In this document: in pieces, positions 6,181-10,765 of the stretch
How positions within the stretch are numbered: the first letter of the stretch is position 1
How the letters are laid out: every line of letters starts with the position of its first letter
Assembly (NCBI GenBank): GCA_937880705.1
Contig: CALGRZ010000005.1
Span: 1 to 10,765 of the forward strand
Reading direction: 5' to 3'
DNA: 10,765 nucleotides
Origin: an uncultured Alistipes sp.
GTDB lineage: Bacteria > Bacteroidota > Bacteroidia > Bacteroidales > Rikenellaceae
The notes under the pieces: generated by a model
Seen by the model: only the letters and a program-made list of their open reading frames with translations
What the model was told of the DNA's origin: nothing
Database searches by the model: none
Position numbers and translations under genes: made by a program

Positions 6181-8019
6181 ATGAGGCGGCAGGTCCACAT
6201 ACTCTTCGCGCTGCTTTTGCTGCTTGCCACGGCTTGTGACAACACACCCGAGGTGAGCCGTCCCTCGGTGTTGCGCTCCATTACCTGTGAGCAGACCACC
6301 TTCGCTCTGGAGGCCGGAGGCACCGTCGAGGTGGAGTTCTACGTCGAGGAGCCCAAGGCCCTGTTTAACTATGTCGTGTCGTCGCCCAAGTGCGAGGTCA
6401 AGCTATGCATGGCCGACAATGTGCTGCGCGAGCCCGAAGGCTTCAGGCTGAGGAGTGTGCGTGAAGGCACTACGCGCGGGCAGTACGTTGCTCTGTTGGA
6501 GGATAGTGGCAGTGGTGTGCTCTACGACGAGCGTATAAACATCGTCATACACCTCGAGTCGGGCCTGCTGGTGCGCTCCAATGCGATAAATATCATCAGT
6601 GGCGATATCATAAGCAACGAGTTTAGCGTAAAACTCCTTAAGAGCCAAAATCCTACGCTGAACGAAGATGTTGTCTTCAGCCTCGATGTGCCGTCGCAGA
6701 GCCTTCGAGCACATCTTGAGGGGTATTACGCCGAGCGTAGCTTCGTGCCCACGATCGTCGGTGAGGATATACGTCGCATTGAGATCGATGGCGTGGAGTG
6801 GCATGGCGAGGCCGTAGATATGTCTACGCGGCGTAGTCTGCGCATCGTATGCTCGCAGAGCGAGGTGGAGTATACGCTGCACCTCACCTGCTTCACCGCT
6901 CTGCCCGTGGTGCGCATAGAGACACCCGGAGGTCAGGGCGTGTGGTCAAAGGATGTATGGGTCGAGGGCTCCAAGCTGTGGCTCGACGGCATGGGTCGCT
7001 TCGAGGATATCGAGGCTGTGGAGATGGCCATTCGTGGCCGTGGTAACTCTACATGGGGCTATGAGAAGAAGCCCTACGCCATAAAGTTCACCGAGAAGCA
7101 GAGGGTGATGGGCATGCCCAAGCACAAGCGATGGGTGTTGCTGGCAAACTACATGGACCGCACGCTGTTGCGTAACCGCGTGGCCTACTACCTCGCGCAG
7201 CAGACGTCGCTCGAGTGGACCCCGCGGTGCGAGTTTGTCGAGCTGATACTCAATGGCGAGCATCTCGGGCAGTACCTCCTCGCCGAGCAGGTGCGTGTCG
7301 ACAATGACCGTATAGCCATCACCGAGATGACCACGGCCGATAACTCAGGCGAGGCCGTCACGGGAGGCTACCTCCTTGAGCTGGACTTCCACTACGACAA
7401 CCTCTGGCAGTGGACTACGGCACATGGCGTACCCTTTGCCGTGAAGTTCCCCGATGAGGAGGATCTCACCGAGCAGCAGCTGGCATGGATAAAGGGCTAT
7501 ATTGACGAGGCCGAGAGTGGTGTCTACGCAGGTCGCTATGAGGAGTATATTGATGCACAGTCGTTTATCGACTATTGGCTCATCTACGAGATATGTGTCA
7601 ACCATGAGCTGGGTAACCCGGGCAGTGTCTATCTGCAGAAGGATCGTGGCGGAAAGCTCGTTGCTGGCCCCGTCTGGGACTTCGACTGGGGTACCTTCTC
7701 CTATAACGCTTCGCCACATGCGCAGTATGGTCTGTTTATCACCTGGGCGTGGTGGTACGACCGCCTCTTCAAGGAGGAGGCCTTCTGGCAGCTCGCCCGT
7801 GAGAGATGGAGGGTGCTTAAGCCGAAGTTCGAGACGGTATTCGATTTCATAGACGAAGAGCGTGAGTATATCGAGGTGTCGTGGCGCAAGAACTTCGACC
7901 GATGGGGTATATCGACCGATATCAACGGAGATGAGAAGCTCTCGTTTGGTGCAGCCATCGACCGCCTCTACGATATTACGCAGGAGCGTATCGATATCAT
8001 TGATAGAGAGTTGAAGTGA
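6181..8019 (+). CDS. CotH-family (spore-coat-kinase-like) lipoprotein
   Basis: From the ATG at 6181 the product has 612 aa; a GTG at 6178 overlaps the TAG of the GH30 gene (TAGTGATG), so the genes are translationally coupled whichever start is used. The signal peptide ends LATAC, giving a lipidated Cys19. Residues about 30-240 form one or two beta-rich Ig-like domains. The CotH domain (about 250-610) shows AIRGRGNSTW, KKPYAIKF, KRWVLLANYMDRTLLRNRVAYYL, LNGEHLGQYLLAEQVRV, GGYLLELD and KLVAGPVWDFDWG. In CotH proteins the last block contains the metal-binding Asp of an atypical protein-kinase fold. Bacillus CotH phosphorylates spore-coat proteins; in gut Bacteroidetes these lipoproteins sit near glycan genes and their substrates are unknown. 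An intrinsic terminator follows 35 bp after the stop. Confidence 0.92.
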   Translation: MRRQVHILFALLLLLATACDNTPEVSRPSVLRSITCEQTTFALEAGGTVEVEFYVEEPKALFNYVVSSPKCEVKLCMADNVLREPEGFRLRSVREGTTRGQYVALLEDSGSGVLYDERINIVIHLESGLLVRSNAINIISGDIISNEFSVKLLKSQNPTLNEDVVFSLDVPSQSLRAHLEGYYAERSFVPTIVGEDIRRIEIDGVEWHGEAVDMSTRRSLRIVCSQSEVEYTLHLTCFTALPVVRIETPGGQGVWSKDVWVEGSKLWLDGMGRFEDIEAVEMAIRGRGNSTWGYEKKPYAIKFTEKQRVMGMPKHKRWVLLANYMDRTLLRNRVAYYLAQQTSLEWTPRCEFVELILNGEHLGQYLLAEQVRVDNDRIAITEMTTADNSGEAVTGGYLLELDFHYDNLWQWTTAHGVPFAVKFPDEEDLTEQQLAWIKGYIDEAESGVYAGRYEEYIDAQSFIDYWLIYEICVNHELGNPGSVYLQKDRGGKLVAGPVWDFDWGTFSYNASPHAQYGLFITWAWWYDRLFKEEAFWQLARERWRVLKPKFETVFDFIDEEREYIEVSWRKNFDRWGISTDINGDEKLSFGAAIDRLYDITQERIDIIDRELK

Positions 8020-8053
8020 CCGAGTGCCAAGACTGATTATTGGTTATGAGTGT

Positions 8054-8089
8054 GCCATGCAACCCGTTTGCGTGGCCTCTCTTTTTTTA
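8054..8089 (+). terminator. Intrinsic terminator of the GH30/CotH operon
   Basis: A 9-bp stem with one G-U pair (GCCATGCAA at 8054-8062 with TTGCGTGGC at 8068-8076) closes a CCCGT loop. It is followed by CTCT and seven T residues (8082-8088). Confidence 0.88.
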
Positions 8090-8098
8090 CCCCCCCCC
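8090..8098. other. Run of nine C residues
   Basis: Nine consecutive cytosines lie directly after the T-tract of the operon terminator, in the gap before the sRNA terminator. Such a tract is prone to slippage. No gene depends on it here, so it is more likely an assembly or sequencing soft spot than a phase switch. Confidence 0.9.
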
Positions 8099-8133
8099 GC
8101 CACAGCACATCCAAAAAAGGGGTGATGATGATA

Positions 8134-8179
8134 CAAAAAAAGAATGGAGGAGTAGCGTCTTCACAGATGGCTCTCCTCC
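8134..8179 (-). terminator. Intrinsic terminator of the candidate small RNA
   Basis: Arms at 8173-8179 and 8146-8152 pair perfectly (7 bp). Inner 3-bp stems (8170-8172 with 8154-8156; 8165-8167 with 8158-8160) extend it to a four-base GTGA loop. The minus strand then reads ATTC and seven T residues. Direction is clear, because the T-tract is on the minus side only. Confidence 0.8.
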
Positions 8180-8277
8180 CAGGTTAGTTAGGTTAATGAG
8201 AATTTAGAGTACGATGGGAAAATTTGGTGTGTCCATGAGAATTATTCGAGATGTGAACCCATCGTCTCCTGTTTGCA
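8135..8277 (-). ncRNA. Candidate small regulatory RNA with its own promoter and terminator, ~143 nt
   Basis: On the minus strand a well-spaced promoter (8281-8312) predicts transcription from about 8277. The transcript has an 8-bp perfect stem (ACGATGGG at 8258-8265 with CCCATCGT at 8211-8218, read on the minus strand) enclosing 39 nt. A single-stranded AACCTAACTAACC stretch follows. It ends in a strong terminator: GGAGGAG and AGC pair with GCT and CTCCTCC, with an inner TCT-GTGA-AGA hairpin capped by a GNRA loop, then ATTC and seven T residues (8135-8141). No plausible coding frame is seen inside. The length and closing stem allow a 6S-like or Bacteroidales-1-type RNA, but I recognise no defining motif, so it is left unnamed. 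It could also be the processed 3' end of the membrane-gene mRNA, though the promoter argues against that. Confidence 0.6.
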
Positions 8278-8280
8278 CTA

Positions 8281-8312
8281 CAAAGGTATGTATTTAATAT
8301 TTAACTGCCAAA
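8281..8312 (-). promoter_or_regulatory. Promoter for the candidate small RNA
   Basis: On the minus strand TTTG (8309-8312) is followed by 20 nt and then TACCTTTG (8281-8288). Both elements match the Bacteroidetes primary sigma consensus (TTTG / TAnnTTTG) at normal spacing. This is the best promoter match in the window, and it points away from the membrane-protein gene into a stretch without a protein gene. Confidence 0.72.
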
Positions 8313-8375
8313 CTTTTAGAGATAATTTTTCCATAAAAGTTGCATATTATGCATTATTCATGCATTATACCGCAT
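8311..8375. promoter_or_regulatory. Inverted repeat and ~10-bp-spaced GCAT repeats upstream of the sRNA promoter
   Basis: AACTTTTA (8311-8318) and TAAAAGTT (8334-8341) form a perfect 8-bp inverted repeat with a 15-bp spacer, overlapping the -33 element. Next to it, GCAT occurs at 8342, 8351, 8362 and 8372, mostly within GCATWWT-like words. The 9, 11 and 10 bp steps put all four on one face of the helix. Operator or activator sites are a reasonable reading; the AT-rich background makes chance possible. The same region is the 3' trailer of the membrane-protein gene, for which no clear U-tailed terminator is seen. Confidence 0.4.
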
Positions 8376-8388
8376 ATTTATACCTCAT

Positions 8389-9369
8389 CTACAGGGCTGC
8401 AAAGGTTAGTATGATGAGCAGAACGTATGCGGTAATTGAGATGAAGGAGTCCATCTTTTGGAAGAAGAGTGGCATGATACAGGCTGCAGGGAGCATGGCC
8501 GTAGCGATGGTTATCGGGCCTGTCGAGGGCAGCAGCATAAATATGACACAGGTCAGTGGCAGAATTGCCTGCAGGAAGAACCAGACATGGCGTGCACCGA
8601 GTGAGAGTGTCAGACGTTCACGACGATAGAGCATCAAGGAGCAGATCACCGCAAAGAGCACCACGCCAACCATTGCCAGACGCATGGGCGTGAAGTAGTC
8701 GGCAGCCTGCCACGCTGCCGGGGCAAGCATAGCACTCCATAGCGACTCGATGCTGTGGGTGAAGCTACCACCAAGGCACCACTCGATGTATGCGTAGCTA
8801 AAGATGGGCAGTGTGGCACCTACGACGGCTACGACAATGGCGCGCAGGTCGGCACGCACGAGCAGCAGAAGTAGGGGAGTGAGCAGCAGAAGGGCCATAA
8901 GTGCACTGTCGAGCAGTGGCATCATACCCACGGAGAGCATCGCCGTGAAGAGGTAGTGGGGGCGTATGCTGTGGCCCAGGCAGCGCATAAAGCGGCTTAT
9001 GGCCTCGGCACCGAGCAGCATCGCAGCCACCGTGACCAGCGGCATGTGATAGATGCCCATGCCGGTGATGAGGAGTGATGTAAGGGACATCAGTGCCATT
9101 GTCGCCGCAGGGTATATCTTCAGGCGCACGCTGCTGCGGGCCAGAGACAACGAGGCCTGGATGATCATCACAAACTCGAGGAGTGCCGCCAGGATAGGGT
9201 GCGACAGCTCGAAGCGGTTAAGCCACAGGGCTAAAGGTGCCAGCGTGGCCTCGTCGGCTGATGCATCCCCGTTGACGAGTGTGGCACCGCGCACCACCGC
9301 CACCATGGCGATGATGACAAGGGTTGCGATGCCCTCCCAGAACTTATGACGTGCTACATCTAAAATCAT
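8389..9369 (-). CDS. Multi-pass inner-membrane protein of unknown function
   Basis: Taking the ATG at 9369 (MILDVARHKFWEG) gives 326 aa with about nine to eleven hydrophobic segments, the clearest near residues 11-31, 58-78, 90-108, 139-172, 176-192, 230-248, 263-280, 285-303 and 308-325. There are no large soluble domains or obvious catalytic motifs. The overall look (long stretches of L/A/M, short basic loops such as LYRRERL) resembles the Bacteroidetes DUF6427-like membrane proteins, but I do not truly recognise it. The frame stays open upstream to 9540 only because it runs through the 87-bp repeat, whose length is a multiple of three. I prefer the ATG at 9369 because that extension is purely repeat-encoded and the last TATCTTTG box lies only 5 nt before this ATG. 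The gene stands alone. Confidence 0.7.
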   Translation of the reverse strand: MILDVARHKFWEGIATLVIIAMVAVVRGATLVNGDASADEATLAPLALWLNRFELSHPILAALLEFVMIIQASLSLARSSVRLKIYPAATMALMSLTSLLITGMGIYHMPLVTVAAMLLGAEAISRFMRCLGHSIRPHYLFTAMLSVGMMPLLDSALMALLLLTPLLLLLVRADLRAIVVAVVGATLPIFSYAYIEWCLGGSFTHSIESLWSAMLAPAAWQAADYFTPMRLAMVGVVLFAVICSLMLYRRERLTLSLGARHVWFFLQAILPLTCVIFMLLPSTGPITIATAMLPAACIMPLFFQKMDSFISITAYVLLIILTFAAL

Positions 9370-9374
9370 CCGCA

Positions 9375-9382
9375 CAAAGATA
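9375..9382 (-). promoter_or_regulatory. Promoter-like -7 box 5 nt before the membrane-protein ATG
   Basis: The minus strand reads TATCTTTG and then 5 nt to the ATG at 9369, predicting a nearly leaderless transcript. The -33 element is poor. Two further identical boxes, at 9462-9469 and 9549-9556, lie 87 and 174 bp upstream in the same orientation, one per repeat unit. Confidence 0.5.
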
Positions 9383-9563
9383 AGAAAAAGTATTTTGATA
9401 GCCTCACTTCCGAGGCTCTTTATTGCAGAACCATCATGTAGAGGGGGCATCACTCTGATGCCAAAGATAGTAAAAAGTATTTTGATAGCCTCACTTCCGA
9501 GGCTCTTTATTGCATAGCCATCATGTAGAGGGGGCATCACTCTGATGCCAAAGATAAGAAAAA
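9375..9563 (-). repeat. Tandem 87-bp promoter-hairpin repeat, two full units plus a partial third
   Basis: Units at 9375-9461 and 9462-9548 match at 83 of 87 positions; a third begins at 9549 and ends after about 15 bp. On the minus strand each unit begins TATCTTTG. A hairpin follows directly in the second unit and the partial third (GGCATC-AGAGT-GATGCC). Next come CCCTCTACATGATGG, a TGCAATAAAG block, a second hairpin (AGCCTC-GGAAGT-GAGGCT) and an A/T-rich stretch (ATCAAAATACTTTTT) leading to the next TATCTTTG. The second hairpin plus T-rich tail resembles a weak terminator. The unit is 29 codons long and open in one frame. The 4161-4256 element is a diverged relative. No transposase or target-site duplication is visible. 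Confidence 0.9.
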
Positions 9564-9597
9564 ATGGGAAATATTAAAACCGTTGGCCGCAAAAGAT

Positions 9598-9622
9598 GGG
9601 GTGGTGGGCGAGGGTGGCGGGG
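9598..9622 (+). other. G-quadruplex-type motif
   Basis: Four G-runs of 4, 3, 3 and 4 (9598-9601, 9606-9608, 9612-9614, 9619-9622) are separated by loops of 4, 3 and 4 nt, fitting the G3+N1-7 rule. It sits in the divergent region between the repeat array and the trigger-factor promoter, about 40 bp upstream of the -33 element. Folding and function are not shown. Confidence 0.6.
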
Positions 9623-9662
9623 TGTGCGATGTCGGTAGTTTGTAAATAATTAGTGAGCAGGG

Positions 9663-9693
9663 ATTGTGTTTTATGAATTTTTTATTATCTTTG
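9663..9693 (+). promoter_or_regulatory. Promoter of the trigger-factor gene
   Basis: TATCTTTG at 9686-9693 is a perfect TAnnTTTG box, with ATTG (9663-9666, 3 of 4 to TTTG) 19 bp upstream. The start point would fall near 9697, giving a leader of about 65 nt. Confidence 0.72.
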
Positions 9694-9702
9694 CGCGATT
9701 TT

Positions 9703-9720
9703 ACGCCTATATATAGGTGT
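9703..9720 (+). other. Palindromic hairpin in the trigger-factor mRNA leader
   Basis: ACGCCTATATATAGGTGT is almost self-complementary (CCTAT/ATAGG core plus C-G, A-U and one G-U pair). It lies within the first 25 nt of the predicted transcript. It may protect the 5' end or act as a binding site. The rest of the leader is A-rich and lacks a Shine-Dalgarno sequence. Confidence 0.5.
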
Positions 9721-9762
9721 AGACCCAAGAAAAGCAATAACAATAAAAACACGATTATAGCA

Positions 9763-10765
9763 ATGAACATTACAAGAGAACAGCGTGATGGCGGCATTTC
9801 GGTATTGAAGGTCGTTGTCAATGAGGCAGACTACGGCCAGGCCGTAGAGAGCCAGTTGCGCGAGTACAAGCGCAAGGCAAACGTGCCCGGCTTCCGTCCC
9901 GGCATGGTACCCATGGGTATTGTTAAGAAGATGTACGGCAAGGGCGTATTGGCCGAGCAGTCATACCGCATCGCTTCTAACTCGGTATTCGAGTACTTGC
10001 AGAAGGAGAACATCGACTATGTTGGCGATGTAATTCCTTCGGAGGAGCAGGGCGAGTTCGACTTCGACAATGGCACCGAGTTCGAGTTTATGTTCGAGAT
10101 CGGCGAGGCTCCCAAGATTGAGCTGTCGCTCTCGGCAAAGGACAAGATTACCTACCATAAGATCAAGATCGACAAGAAGATGCACACCGACTACCGCACC
10201 AACTACCTGCGTCGCTACGGCCGTCTGGTAGATGTTGACAAGGTAGCCAACGATGAGGCTCTGAACGTAACCCTCGACAACGGCGATATTCGTATCGAGG
10301 AGGCATACGTTGGTCTTATCTCGATGACCGACGAGGAGCGTAAGCCCTTCAAGGGTAAGAAGGTGGGTTACAAGACCAAGGTTAACATCAACGAGCTCTA
10401 CAAGAAGCCCGAGCAGCGTGCTGCCGTTCTCTCTGTTAAGCAGGAGGAGCTGGAGGGTATCAACCCCGAGTTCGAGTTGGAGATCACCAAGATCCGTCGC
10501 TTTGCAGACCCCGAGCTCAACGAGGAGTTCTTCAAGATGGCCTTCCCCGCAGGTAACGTAACCAACGAGGAGGAGCTCGACAAGTTCTTCGACGAGGAGA
10601 TCGAGCGTGAGCTCAAGCGCGAGACCGACTTCATGTTCGTTCAGGCTGTGCGCAACTTCCTCATCGAGAAGGCTGCACTGAACATGCCCGAGGAGTTCCT
10701 CAAGCGTTGGTTGTATGTTATCAACGAGGGTAAGTTCTCACGCGAGGAGATCGAGAAGGACTTCG
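9763..10765 (+). CDS. tig: Trigger factor (ribosome-associated chaperone), N-terminal 334 residues
   Basis: The frame is open from the ATG at 9763 to the window end, giving 334 of roughly 450 residues. The start MNITREQRDGGISVLKVVV and the ribosome-docking signature VPGFRPGMVP (residues 41-50, with Gly43-Phe44-Arg45 as in E. coli) identify trigger factor, which binds ribosomal protein uL23 and shields nascent chains. The region about 150-240 (KITYHKIKIDKK, NVTLDNGDIRIEEAYVGL) occupies the place of the FKBP-like PPIase domain but looks degenerate. This is common in Bacteroidetes and would imply little or no prolyl isomerase activity. From about 240 the helical arm region begins (ADPELNEEFFKMAFP). 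A perfect promoter box and a leader hairpin lie upstream. Codon choice (AAG, GAG, AAC, GGC) resembles the EF-G gene, as expected for high expression. Truncation is only the window edge. Confidence 0.95.
   Translation, partial: MNITREQRDGGISVLKVVVNEADYGQAVESQLREYKRKANVPGFRPGMVPMGIVKKMYGKGVLAEQSYRIASNSVFEYLQKENIDYVGDVIPSEEQGEFDFDNGTEFEFMFEIGEAPKIELSLSAKDKITYHKIKIDKKMHTDYRTNYLRRYGRLVDVDKVANDEALNVTLDNGDIRIEEAYVGLISMTDEERKPFKGKKVGYKTKVNINELYKKPEQRAAVLSVKQEELEGINPEFELEITKIRRFADPELNEEFFKMAFPAGNVTNEEELDKFFDEEIERELKRETDFMFVQAVRNFLIEKAALNMPEEFLKRWLYVINEGKFSREEIEKDF

Noticed and set aside
8090..8098. Poly-C phase-variation switch
   Set aside because: It lies between two terminators, outside any reading frame or promoter spacer, so a length change would have no evident effect.
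8273..8629. Plus-strand open frame of 118 codons overlapping the sRNA promoter and the end of the membrane-protein gene
   Set aside because: It is antisense to a well-supported membrane protein over most of its length, has no promoter, and its composition is that of an AT-rich spacer.
9375..9563. Insertion sequence or MITE
   Set aside because: There are no terminal inverted repeats bounding the array, no target-site duplication and no transposase fragment, so it is listed only as a repeat family.
9537..9821. Minus-strand open frame of 94 codons across the tig promoter and start
   Set aside because: It crosses the tig leader and 5' coding region, is low-complexity (Ser/Pro/Thr-rich tail), and has no promoter or family features.

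Overview
The window looks like chromosomal DNA from a gut-type Bacteroidales. An Alistipes/Rikenellaceae- or Muribaculaceae-like origin is only a guess. The evidence is the protein set (EF-G2-like factor, membrane-anchored DUF6377-type regulator, GH30 and CotH lipoproteins, Bacteroidetes-style trigger factor), the recurring Bacteroidetes promoter box TAnnTTTG, and the lack of Shine-Dalgarno-like leaders in front of most genes. Housekeeping genes cut by the window edges flank a short accessory section.

Layout. (1) 1-951, plus: C-terminal part of an EF-G paralog, followed by a strong hairpin terminator (971-1002) and a nested tandem repeat (1022-1095). (2) 1106-4153, minus: a compact cluster, transcribed in the order DUF6377-type membrane regulator, free-methionine-(R)-sulfoxide reductase, dapD. 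The regulator and reductase genes are 2 bp apart; dapD follows after 76 bp holding a small GAAA-loop hairpin. (3) 4154-4438: divergent promoter region. (4) 4439-8019, plus: two coupled lipoprotein genes, a GH30 glycosidase with an Ig/FN3-like front domain and a CotH-family protein, ending in an intrinsic terminator. (5) 8020-8388: no protein gene, but a well-formed candidate small RNA on the minus strand with its own promoter and terminator, preceded by an inverted repeat and four GCAT repeats about 10 bp apart. (6) 8389-9369, minus: a multi-pass membrane protein I cannot name. (7) 9370-9762: an 87-bp tandem repeat carrying promoter-like boxes and hairpins, a G-quadruplex motif, and the trigger-factor promoter and leader. 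(8) 9763 to the end, plus: trigger factor, cut by the edge.

How it fits together. The glycosidase/CotH pair is probably one envelope operon, and the divergent regulator next to it is a plausible controller. That link is inference from position. The least ordinary parts are non-coding. A repeat family of about 87 bp recurs directly upstream of two minus-strand genes, in the same orientation, and places a TATCTTTG box only 5-7 nt before each start codon. A separate sRNA-like unit sits between the CotH gene and the membrane-protein gene.
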